Of a stretch of DNA of 64,000 bases, positions 15,634-24,009 are shown one piece after another. The stretch's first letter is position 1, and every line of letters starts with the position of its first letter. Source of the DNA: an uncultured SAR86 cluster bacterium (GTDB lineage Bacteria; Pseudomonadota; Gammaproteobacteria; Magnimaribacterales; D2472). The notes under the pieces are model-generated. The model ran no database searches, was not told the origin of the DNA, and worked only from the letters and a program-made list of their open reading frames with translations. A program made the position numbers and the translations under genes. The DNA lies in contig CACEAR010000003.1 of assembly GCA_902557575.1 (NCBI GenBank), forward strand, positions 1 to 64,000, given 5' to 3'.

Positions 15634-18279
15634 TTATATATTCCAAGGTGAAATCTTATTTTTATTTACTTTGATTTCTTTATAGATTTTTTGAAGTTCT
15701 TTTTTGTTAAGCTGTCCCTCTTTGTTAAGTGCGTAAGCTGCAGTCATAACAATACTCTTTGCATCTACCTCAAAAAATTCTCGTAATTTTGCTCTACTGT
15801 CACTTCTACCAAAACCATCGGTTCCGAGCGTGTAATAAGAAGAATTTATGTAAGGTCTTATTTGCTCAGAATAGGCCCTCATATAGTCTGTTGATGCCAC
15901 TGTTGGAATATCGTGTTCTGAAAAGGATGTAGCTACGAAAGACTCTTTTGGTTTGTTCGATGCATTTTTAATATTCTCATTTTCAACTTCCATGCCATCT
16001 TTTCGAAGCATATTAAAGCTGCTTACACTCCAAACCTCACTTTCAATCCCAAAGCCACTTAACATTTCAGCTGCTTTAATACTCTCATTTAAGATAGCTC
16101 CAGACCCAAGCAGCCTTATCTGAGGCTTTTTAGTTTTAGAAATTCTATGCATTCCTTTAATGATATTACTGTCAACATCTTTACCTTTTGGTTTTGGCGG
16201 TTGAACATATCTCTCATTAGTAACTGTTAAATAATAAAAATAATTCTTTTTATCTTTATACATCTCTTTAAGACCATGTTCGATAATCACAGCTAACTCA
16301 TAACCATATGCGGGATCATAAGATTTACAGTTTGGAATAGTTGATGAAAGAATATGGCTATGACCATCTTGATGTTGAAGACCTTCACCATTTAATGTTG
16401 TTCTCCCTGATGTTGCTCCTATTAAAAAACCTTTAGCCTGAGCATCTCCTGCAGCCCATGCTAAGTCATGTATTCTTTGAAAACCAAACATTGAATAAAA
16501 GACATAAAAGGGAATCATCGTCAAATTATGATTAGAATAAGAGGTTGCTAATGCTGTCCAAGCAGCAAATGAACCCGCTTCAGTGATTCCTTCTTCGAGC
16601 ATTACCCCAGTTTCAGACTCTTTGTACCACATAACTTGATCAGCATCTTCAGGCTCATATAGTTGGCCCTCTGAAGAATAAATTCCTATTTGCTTAAACA
16701 TGCCTTCCATACCAAATGTTCTTGCTTCATCCGGCACTATCGGTACTACTCTTTCTCCAAGATTTTCGTCCTTGATAAGGTTATTCATGATTCGAACACA
16801 GTTTGTTGTAGTTGATACTTTTCTTTCACCACTACCTTCATGAAGAATTTTGAAGGCATCCTTATTTTTTAATTTTAGAGTTTCAGAGTGCTCTCTTCTT
16901 TTTGGAACTGGTCCTCCAAGTTTTTCTCTTGTCTCCTTGAGATATTTTATTTCAGGAGAATTTTCTTTTGGCCTCACATATGGAAGATCCTCTATCTCGT
17001 CATCAGAGACAGGTATATCAAATCGATCTCTAAAAATCTTAATATTATCAAGCGAAAGTTTCTTTACTTGATGAGTGGTATTGTCTGCTTCTCTTGATCC
17101 AACACCATAACCCTTTGTTGTAAGTGCAAGAATAACTGTAGGAGCTCCTTTATGATTAACTGCTTCATGATAGGCAGCATAAACCTTATAAGGATCATGA
17201 CCACCTCTATTTAATTTATAGATCTCTTCATCAGAAAGACCTTTAACTAATTTAAGTGCTTCAGGATGTTTGCCAAAGAAATTTTCACGAGTATATGCTC
17301 CTCCTTTAGCCTTAAAATTTTGCATTTCACCATCTACGACTTCATCCATTATCTTTTGAAGATGTCCGCCTTTATCTTTAGCTATAATAGGATCCCAAAG
17401 TCGGCCCCAAACAACTTTAATAACATTCCAGCCTGAACCTCTGAATTGTCTTTCTAATTCCTGTATTACTTTTCCATTTCCTCTTACTGGACCATCAAGT
17501 CTTTGGAGGTTGCAATTTATAACAAAGATCAAATTGTCTAATTTTTCTCTTGCAGCTAAACCAATCGCCCCCAATGACTCAGGTTCATCCATTTCACCAT
17601 CGCCCCAGAATCCCCAAATTTTTCTATCGCCTAAATCTTTTAATCCCCTCGCATGCAGATACTTCATTACATGAGCTTGATAGATTGCAGAAATTGGTCC
17701 AAGCCCCATTGAAACGACTGGGAATTGCCAGTAGTCAGGCATTAGCCATGGATGCGGATAAGAAGAAAGTCCTGGTTTATCAACTTCTCTTCTAAAATTA
17801 TCTAAATCCTCTTCACTTAAGCGCCCTTCAAGAAAACTTCTTGCATAAATACCTGGCGAAGAGTGACCCTGGAAATATACTAAATCATCATTTTCGCTTT
17901 CTTGCCCTCTAAAGAAATAATTAAAGCCAATGTCATAGAGCATTGCTGCTGATGAAAAAGTAGCAATATGTCCACCAAGCTCGTCATCATTTTTATTTGC
18001 TCTAAGAACGGTTGCTAGAGCATTCCACCTTATTAGTGATCTAATTCTTCTCTCCATAAACAGATCACCAGGCATCATTGCCTCATTTTCAGGAGAAATG
18101 GTGTTTTTAAATGGTGTTGTCAAATTATAGGAGGGTACCGCCCCCTTATCCATAAGGTGTTTAGCTAACTCATTTAATAGAAATGATGCTCTATCAGTTC
18201 CCTGATCATCAATTACATCATCAAGTGACTCAATCCACTCCCTTGTTTCGATAGGATCAAAATCTTTACCAGATTTCAT
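15634..18279 (-). CDS. aceE: Pyruvate dehydrogenase E1 component (homodimeric)
   Basis: An 881-residue single-chain E1 that decarboxylates pyruvate with thiamine diphosphate and feeds acetyl groups to AceF. Family features include FQGHSSPGIYARSFLEGRL, the ThDP motif GFWGDGEMDEPES through NLIFVINCNLQRLDGPVRGNG (given here in parts), and SGRTTLNGEGLQHQDGHS in the transketolase-like half. The length matches the 887-residue E. coli enzyme. It heads the aceEF operon, with a 29-base gap from the rhodanese gene upstream. No PdhR gene lies nearby. Confidence 0.97.
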   Translation of the reverse strand: MKSGKDFDPIETREWIESLDDVIDDQGTDRASFLLNELAKHLMDKGAVPSYNLTTPFKNTISPENEAMMPGDLFMERRIRSLIRWNALATVLRANKNDDELGGHIATFSSAAMLYDIGFNYFFRGQESENDDLVYFQGHSSPGIYARSFLEGRLSEEDLDNFRREVDKPGLSSYPHPWLMPDYWQFPVVSMGLGPISAIYQAHVMKYLHARGLKDLGDRKIWGFWGDGEMDEPESLGAIGLAAREKLDNLIFVINCNLQRLDGPVRGNGKVIQELERQFRGSGWNVIKVVWGRLWDPIIAKDKGGHLQKIMDEVVDGEMQNFKAKGGAYTRENFFGKHPEALKLVKGLSDEEIYKLNRGGHDPYKVYAAYHEAVNHKGAPTVILALTTKGYGVGSREADNTTHQVKKLSLDNIKIFRDRFDIPVSDDEIEDLPYVRPKENSPEIKYLKETREKLGGPVPKRREHSETLKLKNKDAFKILHEGSGERKVSTTTNCVRIMNNLIKDENLGERVVPIVPDEARTFGMEGMFKQIGIYSSEGQLYEPEDADQVMWYKESETGVMLEEGITEAGSFAAWTALATSYSNHNLTMIPFYVFYSMFGFQRIHDLAWAAGDAQAKGFLIGATSGRTTLNGEGLQHQDGHSHILSSTIPNCKSYDPAYGYELAVIIEHGLKEMYKDKKNYFYYLTVTNERYVQPPKPKGKDVDSNIIKGMHRISKTKKPQIRLLGSGAILNESIKAAEMLSGFGIESEVWSVSSFNMLRKDGMEVENENIKNASNKPKESFVATSFSEHDIPTVASTDYMRAYSEQIRPYINSSYYTLGTDGFGRSDSRAKLREFFEVDAKSIVMTAAYALNKEGQLNKKELQKIYKEIKVNKNKISPWNI

Positions 18280-18308
18280 GGGATGATTTTAACACTTATT
18301 GATATTAA

Positions 18309-18662
18309 TTATTCTGAATATTTAACTATTTTCTTATCTAGTTTTTCTGCAGCTTCTATCATACCGCCAACATTTTTTGCATTTGTGAATCCCATTTTTT
18401 CAAGAATTGCTGTTGCTTTACCAGACCTGTTACCACTCCTGCAATAAAGATATATTTTCTGATCTTTAGGAATATTTAGATCAGTTATTTTTTCTTCTAT
18501 CTTCGTCCATTCAATATGAATTGCATCTTGAATGACCCCAGTTTTGACTTCCTCGAGTGTCCTTACATCTATTACTAGAGGCTCATCAGCAAAAACGAAT
18601 GGTGAAAGCAGAACAATGAAAAGTATTTTTACTCTAAGATTTTTAAAGATATTAAAAGTCAT
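18309..18662 (-). CDS. Periplasmic rhodanese-like sulfurtransferase
   Basis: A 117-residue single rhodanese domain with an N-terminal signal peptide (MTFNIFKNLRVKILFIVLLSPFVFA). The active-site loop CRSGNRSGKA carries Cys74, and the domain opens with LVIDVRTLEEVKTG. The start is placed at ATG 18662, which overlaps the stop of the preceding BI-1-like gene as ATGA; a longer frame begins at 18746 but would bury the signal peptide. It is the last gene of the amidase/BI-1-like operon. It resembles PspE-type periplasmic sulfurtransferases. Confidence 0.85.
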   Translation of the reverse strand: MTFNIFKNLRVKILFIVLLSPFVFADEPLVIDVRTLEEVKTGVIQDAIHIEWTKIEEKITDLNIPKDQKIYLYCRSGNRSGKATAILEKMGFTNAKNVGGMIEAAEKLDKKIVKYSE

Positions 18663-19555
18663 TCGCCCATGGCCTCTAAAATTTCCAATAATAAATTTAT
18701 GATATCTAGATATATCGAATATGACATGTAGAATGCTGTATTCCAATCATTAACATTAAGGTCTTCTAAATAAATTAGTCTATTAAAGTCTAAAATTATA
18801 AAAAAGCTAAACAAGATAGCTCCACCAACCGCTACATATCTGGTTGTATCTCGTGAAAAAGATCTAAATATATTTATCAAATTAAAGCCTACAAGACCGC
18901 ATAAAAGTATAAACATTATCATGATGAAATTTTTATCTTGAGCAAAGCTATAAATATCTGAATACCCTATGAATCCAGCAATAAAAGAAATTATTAAAGT
19001 TAACTTTAAAGCTCTGATACCATCATTTTCATCCATCATAAGCATAATCCAACCCAATAAAGGGCCAAGACAGATATTAGAAATTGTAAAAAGTATCATT
19101 CCAACAAATACGTAATAACTGTAAACAGGAACAACTGCTGATATGAGCAAAGCTGATGAGAAGAAAATCCAAGCAAATAGCAATCCTGTTAACTGAGGAG
19201 GCATGTATAAAGGGTCTGTATACCCATCTTTTAAGTGGGTAATAGCCTCATCTCTATTTAATGCAAAAACTTCAAAAGTTTTATATTCTTTTTTGCTGGG
19301 ATTTTTACGTTCTCCAATAGGAACCTCAACAAATTTAGTCATTTTCCTAGGATATTGAATATTTCTGCTCGAATCTGGTATTAAATCAACTTCATTATTC
19401 ATATTTACAGCTAAAGTAAAATCTATACCAAAGAAAGGTTTACCAGCAAGAGCAGCCCTCTTTGCTGCTCTTAAGCAATAAATACATAAACCAAAAGCAA
19501 TACTAAGCTCAAAAATTAGGATTATCATTGTTTTAAAAAGTAATGTTGTTTCCAT
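18659..19555 (-). CDS. Divergent Bax inhibitor-1 (BI-1/YccA)-like membrane protein
   Basis: A 298-residue membrane protein with one N-terminal helix (residues 7-28), a soluble stretch of about 95 residues, then six to seven hydrophobic helices. The last segment, NDWNTAFYMSYSIYLDIINLLLEIL, matches the end of BI-1 family proteins, where it lies next to the conserved membrane acidic residues. BI-1 members act as pH-gated calcium channels or protease-associated factors (YccA with FtsH). The long hydrophilic insert after the first helix is unusual. ATG 19555 is chosen because GGGGA lies 6 bases upstream; TTG 19561 is possible. It starts two bases after the amidase stop. Confidence 0.6.
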   Translation of the reverse strand: METTLLFKTMIILIFELSIAFGLCIYCLRAAKRAALAGKPFFGIDFTLAVNMNNEVDLIPDSSRNIQYPRKMTKFVEVPIGERKNPSKKEYKTFEVFALNRDEAITHLKDGYTDPLYMPPQLTGLLFAWIFFSSALLISAVVPVYSYYVFVGMILFTISNICLGPLLGWIMLMMDENDGIRALKLTLIISFIAGFIGYSDIYSFAQDKNFIMIMFILLCGLVGFNLINIFRSFSRDTTRYVAVGGAILFSFFIILDFNRLIYLEDLNVNDWNTAFYMSYSIYLDIINLLLEILEAMGE

Positions 19556-19557
19556 AA

Positions 19558-21321
19558 TCAATCCCCAATGAGGTATGTAAACTTATGCTCGACCTCTTTG
19601 ATAATACCCCCGAAATTATTTTCATATCTTAGTCTCTTGGCTGCTGCCAAGGAGCTGTTATTGAAATAATTACAATCTATTGGCATATAAACTGTTTCGT
19701 CGGATGACTCGTACCAATAGTAATTTCCGCTAGCTTTTATATTAAAGCACTTCTCCTCAATAATTATATGATTTGATGTTTTACCATTTTCTTCGATATC
19801 AAACTGTACTTTAGAATATCCCATAATATTTTTACTTAATGGGCTTCTGGGATAGACAGGTGCTCTCTTGAAGATCGGTTTATAGGATGCTTTATCAGTG
19901 CAATCAGAGAGACGAAAGTAAACACCCGTTAACGAATTTTCCCTGAACACCTTGCAACCCCCATTAGATGATATTAAATAATTAAAATTTATTTTCTTTT
20001 GTCTTTCTAAAAAAGCACCGATTTCTAAAACCTTTTTATCAGACCAAAGAGTTCCAATTATAGAAAGTCCAACAGGAAAGTTATCAATTTTAAAAAATGG
20101 AATTGTTAAATGAGGTAACCCCGAGATTGCCGCAAAACCACCATTTCCAAAACTCCTTGATCTATCAATAGTTGCTGAATCGCCACCCTCATAATTTATT
20201 TTCCAAGCAGGTCCTCTTGTTAAACCGATCATTGCATCTAGTTCATATTTTTCGAACAGAGTAAGTGTCTGATTTTTAACTTCTTTAGTTTTTTTAATTG
20301 CATCAATATAACGCTGTTCATTCTTGGAAGCTTCAAGAGATGCAATCAGAATATCTTGACCAAAATATGGCATAACCCGATTTTTATTTTTATTATTGAA
20401 ATCTATTATTTCTTGAAGAGACTTCTTCTCCTCACTTGCTCTACTAAGATATTTTTCAAGTCCCTCTTTAAATTCATATTTTAAGAGAAAATATTCATCC
20501 TCTCCTGGATATTCTCTTATATCATCAATTTCAACTAAAACTGCGCCATTATTTTGAAGTATTGTTTTAATTTCATCTATGAGAGGTTTCATTAATTCGT
20601 CTTTGGTATCTGACTGTAATATGGCAAACCTTTTTCCTACGATTGATGAAGATTTGAGATCTTTGGAAAAGTTAAAATTTAATTTTTCAGGAATAGCTGC
20701 AGTTGAAGAATCTAATGGATCATATCCCGCAATAGCTTCTAAAGTTTTGGCAACTAATTCAACTGATTTGCCCATTGGGCCTGCGGTATCTTGAGTGCTT
20801 GAAATAGGAACTATTCCAGATCTGCTCACAAGGCCGACTGTAGGCTTAAATCCAACAATTCCATTGATGGATGATGGACAAGATATCGATCCATTGGTTT
20901 CTGTTCCAATAGCAATATCTACAATTCCAGCCGCAACAGCGACTGCAGAACCAGAACTTGAGCCACATGGATTAAATGAATTATTTAAAAAATGTGTTGT
21001 TTGTCCTCCATAGCTAGACCAACCACTCACGGAATCCTCACTTCTAAAATTTGCCCATTCAGATAAGTTTGCCTTGCCAGCAATATGAAAATTAGCATCT
21101 ATAAGTTTTTGAACAATAAATGCATTTTTTGGCGCTATATTTTTTTCTAAAGCTAAAGAGCCTGCCGAAGTAACTTCACCTTCAATATCAATATTATCTT
21201 TGATAACGATATTTATCTGATTTTTTGATTTGCCATAATACTTAATAAGTGAGTTGTTCTCATCAAAGCCTGAGCTTACAAAGGCAGCATAAAATACAAA
21301 GAAAAATAAAAACTTTTTCAT
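19558..21321 (-). CDS. Secreted amidase-signature enzyme with C-terminal TonB-like domain
   Basis: A 587-residue protein with a signal peptide (MKKFLFFFVFYAAFVSSG). Residues 30-460 are an amidase-signature domain: catalytic Lys41 in VIKDNID, the Gly/Ser motif GSSSGSAVAVAAG at 119-131, and the nucleophile region GTETNGSISCP with Ser144. Members hydrolyse carboxamides. Residues 486-587 resemble the TonB C-terminal domain: RAPVYPRSP, GYSKVQFDIEENGKTSN, and SSLAAAKRLRYE followed by a final strand. Such a fusion suggests contact with outer-membrane receptors or a mere binding fold. It heads an operon with the BI-1-like and rhodanese genes. The amidase part is firm; the TonB-like part is inferred from pattern. 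Confidence 0.82.
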   Translation of the reverse strand: MKKFLFFFVFYAAFVSSGFDENNSLIKYYGKSKNQINIVIKDNIDIEGEVTSAGSLALEKNIAPKNAFIVQKLIDANFHIAGKANLSEWANFRSEDSVSGWSSYGGQTTHFLNNSFNPCGSSSGSAVAVAAGIVDIAIGTETNGSISCPSSINGIVGFKPTVGLVSRSGIVPISSTQDTAGPMGKSVELVAKTLEAIAGYDPLDSSTAAIPEKLNFNFSKDLKSSSIVGKRFAILQSDTKDELMKPLIDEIKTILQNNGAVLVEIDDIREYPGEDEYFLLKYEFKEGLEKYLSRASEEKKSLQEIIDFNNKNKNRVMPYFGQDILIASLEASKNEQRYIDAIKKTKEVKNQTLTLFEKYELDAMIGLTRGPAWKINYEGGDSATIDRSRSFGNGGFAAISGLPHLTIPFFKIDNFPVGLSIIGTLWSDKKVLEIGAFLERQKKINFNYLISSNGGCKVFRENSLTGVYFRLSDCTDKASYKPIFKRAPVYPRSPLSKNIMGYSKVQFDIEENGKTSNHIIIEEKCFNIKASGNYYWYESSDETVYMPIDCNYFNNSSLAAAKRLRYENNFGGIIKEVEHKFTYLIGD

Positions 21322-21383
21322 TTTTTATAAAAATAATTTACGTAAATATAATACACAATTTCAAGGAATCTATTATGTTCTTT

Positions 21384-21410
21384 AAAAAAAGCCCTAATTA
21401 AAGGGCTTTT
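21384..21410 (-). terminator. Intrinsic terminator after tRNA-Glu
   Basis: A stem AAAGCCC/GGGCTTT with an A/T loop is followed on the minus strand by seven T residues. It lies 8 bases beyond the CCA end of tRNA-Glu and separates it from the amidase operon. Confidence 0.8.
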
Positions 21411-21417
21411 AAGAAAT

Positions 21418-21493
<76 letters not shown>

Positions 21494-21538
21494 AGGAGCC
21501 GTAATTATAATCATTTAAAATCTTCTTTCAAATATTGA

Positions 21539-22264
21539 TTACTTTATTTTTTTATTAATTCTTGTTAGAAATCCACGAAGGAAATTACCTTCCATCTTGT
21601 CAGGTTTTAATCGAGTAAACATTCTTTTAATTCTGACAAGAATTTTTTTTGCATTTTCCTCATCAAACAAATTAAGTTTATAACTTGTATCAACAAAGTG
21701 ATCTATCAGCATTGTTAATTCCTCTGAATTAAGTTCTGGATAATCTTGCCACTCAGTATCAATTTCAATATCAGAATTTTTAAAAATCTCATATGAAATA
21801 ACCTGAACTGACATTGCTATATTTAGGACTGGATACTCTTTACTTGATGGAATCAAGATATGCTTGTTAGCCTTTTGCAATTCTTCATTAGTAAGCCCCC
21901 TATCCTCTCTGCCAAAAATTATTGATGTTTTTGAATCTTTATTTACATTCTTATTTATCTCTATGCCAGCTTCATCTGCTGTAATTATTGGCCAAGAGAT
22001 GGTTCGAGTTCTTGCAGAAGTTGCATAAATATTAGTACTCTCATTAATAGCTTCCTCAAGAGTATCTACTACAGTAGCCTTTTCAATTACATCTTGCGCA
22101 TTGCCAGATAGCATAAATGCTTCTTTGCTTGGAAACTCTTTTGGGTTAACCAATATGAGATTGCTAAGTCCCATTGTTTTCATCGCTCTGGCAACAGAGC
22201 CTATATTCCCTGGATGAGAAGTCTCTACTAAAACAATATCAATCTGGTTTTTTATGTCATTCAT
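21539..22264 (-). CDS. trmJ: tRNA (cytidine/uridine-2'-O-)-methyltransferase TrmJ
   Basis: A 241-residue SPOUT-class enzyme that methylates the 2'-OH of nucleotide 32 in tRNA anticodon loops. It opens IDIVLVETSHPGNIGSVARAMK, the TrmJ signature, and has the knot motifs IIFGREDRGLTNEEL and LNIAMSVQVISYE. The C-terminal helical region is typical of TrmJ. ATG 22264 is preferred since the longer start at 22309 adds a non-conserved leader and would overlap suhB. The gene is divergent from suhB with a gap of 36 bases, as in many gammaproteobacteria. Confidence 0.93.
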   Translation of the reverse strand: MNDIKNQIDIVLVETSHPGNIGSVARAMKTMGLSNLILVNPKEFPSKEAFMLSGNAQDVIEKATVVDTLEEAINESTNIYATSARTRTISWPIITADEAGIEINKNVNKDSKTSIIFGREDRGLTNEELQKANKHILIPSSKEYPVLNIAMSVQVISYEIFKNSDIEIDTEWQDYPELNSEELTMLIDHFVDTSYKLNLFDEENAKKILVRIKRMFTRLKPDKMEGNFLRGFLTRINKKIK

Positions 22265-22300
22265 ATCGTTATTATGAATATTTCCATTACAATATGCGAG

Positions 22301-23104
22301 ATGAATCAACCAGCATTATTAAATATTGGACTTATGGCTGCTCGAAAGGGAGCGGTAGAACTAGAATTTGCTGTTAAAAAACTTCATAAGCTTAAAGTAG
22401 AAAAAAAAGGATCTACTGATTATGTGACGGAGGTTGATAGAAGAGTTGAGCAAATAATATTTGAGGATATTAAATCTTACTATCCTGAGCATAATTTCTT
22501 GGGAGAAGAGTCAGGTGAAGAAATTAATAATTCAAATGTGACCTGGATACTTGATCCGATTGATGGAACTACAAATTTTATAAATGGTTTTCCTCATTAT
22601 TGTATTTCTTTATGTGCCTCTGTGGATGGGGTCCCTTCTCATGGAGTCATAATAGATCCAACAAGAAGAGAAGAATTTTCTGCATCTAAGGGCAAAGGTG
22701 CTCAGTTAAATGGAGAAAGAATTAGAGTAAGTGATCAAAAAAATCTTACAGATGCTTTATTAAGTTGTAGTTCGCGAAGTACACCAGAACAAAATTACAA
22801 ATATAACTTGCTTGGAACTTTTATGGAGCTTTACAAAAATGAAATTACTATTCGGAGAACAGGTTGTTCTGCTCTAGATTTAGCTTATATTGCTGCTGGA
22901 CGATTAGATGGATTCTGGGGTAATGGTCTTAAGCCCTGGGATGTTGCAGCAGGAATAGTTATTGCTGAAGAAGCTGGAGCCCTCCTTTCAGACTTTAATG
23001 GGAATCCAAAGTACCACGATAGCGAGAATATTGTTTGTTGTTCGCCAAAGTGTTTTAAGCCAATACTTCAGGCTGTTAAGTCTAATCTAGAAAGTAAAAC
23101 TTAG
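22301..23104 (+). CDS. suhB: Inositol-1-monophosphatase / SuhB
   Basis: A 267-residue Mg2+-dependent phosphatase of the IMPase family; SuhB also acts as a Nus factor for rRNA antitermination. Motifs seen are FLGEESGEE, WILDPIDGTTNFINGFPHY split at the metal site, and GLKPWDVAAGIVIAEEAG. The start is set to ATG 22301 (MNQPALLNIGLMAARKG), the usual SuhB N-terminus; an in-frame ATG at 22274 adds nine residues. Its end overlaps the secF end by 4 bases in convergent orientation. Confidence 0.93.
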   Translation: MNQPALLNIGLMAARKGAVELEFAVKKLHKLKVEKKGSTDYVTEVDRRVEQIIFEDIKSYYPEHNFLGEESGEEINNSNVTWILDPIDGTTNFINGFPHYCISLCASVDGVPSHGVIIDPTRREEFSASKGKGAQLNGERIRVSDQKNLTDALLSCSSRSTPEQNYKYNLLGTFMELYKNEITIRRTGCSALDLAYIAAGRLDGFWGNGLKPWDVAAGIVIAEEAGALLSDFNGNPKYHDSENIVCCSPKCFKPILQAVKSNLESKT

Positions 23105-24009
23105 GGCATATCATCAAATTCTGCACCCTCAACATCAGGAACAGCCATATCTTCTTGAGATAAATTTAATGAAATAAGTATTGTTGTAACAATATAAAGT
23201 GATGAGTATGTTCCAATTAGGACTCCAATAATAAGACCTAAACTAAATCCCCTAACTGCTTCGCCACCAAAGAAAAATAGTGCAAATAAAACGAGCAATG
23301 TGGTTAAAGATGTAATTACTGTTCTACTAAGGGTTTGATTAAGGGATAGATTTATTAAATCCTCAGAGCCTAAAGCTCTTTCTGATCTAAAGTTTTCTCT
23401 AATCCTATCGGACACAACTATTGAGTCGTTAAGTGAGTAACCTATTACTGCTAAAAGAGCAGCTAGGACGGAAAGATCAAAATCCCAGGCAAAAATTGAG
23501 AATAAGCCTAAGATAATTACTACATCATGTCCTAGTGCAGCCACAGCTCCTAAAGCAAATTTATACTGAAATCTAAAAGCAACATAAAGCAAGATCATTC
23601 CAAGAGCAACGAGCATTCCTAAGCCGCCTTGGTCTCTCAATTCTGAACCAATCTGAGGGCCAACAAATTCAATTCGTTTAAGCTCGCCTTCGAAATTATT
23701 TGTGGATAGTAAAGTAAATATTTGATCACCAAGAGAGCTATTTCCAGGCTGATCAGCAATTTTAATAAGAACATCCAAGCTTGATCCAAAATTAACAACT
23801 TGAAAATCCTCATAGCCATTTTCACTTAGCACGCCTCTAATTTCTTGAAGATCTACGGAGTCCTCATATTGAATCTCAACAAGTGTTCCTCCACTAAAAT
23901 CTAAGCCAAGACTAAGACCTTTTGTGAAAATAGATCCAATTGAACCTACAAACAAAATTAATGAAATAGTAATTGCAATCTTTCTAAAGCGCATGAAATT
24001 AATATTCAT
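23101..24009 (-). CDS. secF: Protein translocase subunit SecF
   Basis: A 302-residue inner-membrane protein with six expected membrane helices that works with SecD to pull exported proteins out of the Sec channel using the proton gradient. Family features are GLDFSGGTLVEIQY near residue 38, GPQIGSEL before the second helix, and VVSDRIRENFR in the helix 4-5 loop. It starts at ATG 24009, overlapping the last base of secD. It is the final gene of the queA-tgt-yajC-secD-secF operon. Confidence 0.96.
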   Translation of the reverse strand: MNINFMRFRKIAITISLILFVGSIGSIFTKGLSLGLDFSGGTLVEIQYEDSVDLQEIRGVLSENGYEDFQVVNFGSSLDVLIKIADQPGNSSLGDQIFTLLSTNNFEGELKRIEFVGPQIGSELRDQGGLGMLVALGMILLYVAFRFQYKFALGAVAALGHDVVIILGLFSIFAWDFDLSVLAALLAVIGYSLNDSIVVSDRIRENFRSERALGSEDLINLSLNQTLSRTVITSLTTLLVLFALFFFGGEAVRGFSLGLIIGVLIGTYSSLYIVTTILISLNLSQEDMAVPDVEGAEFDDMP

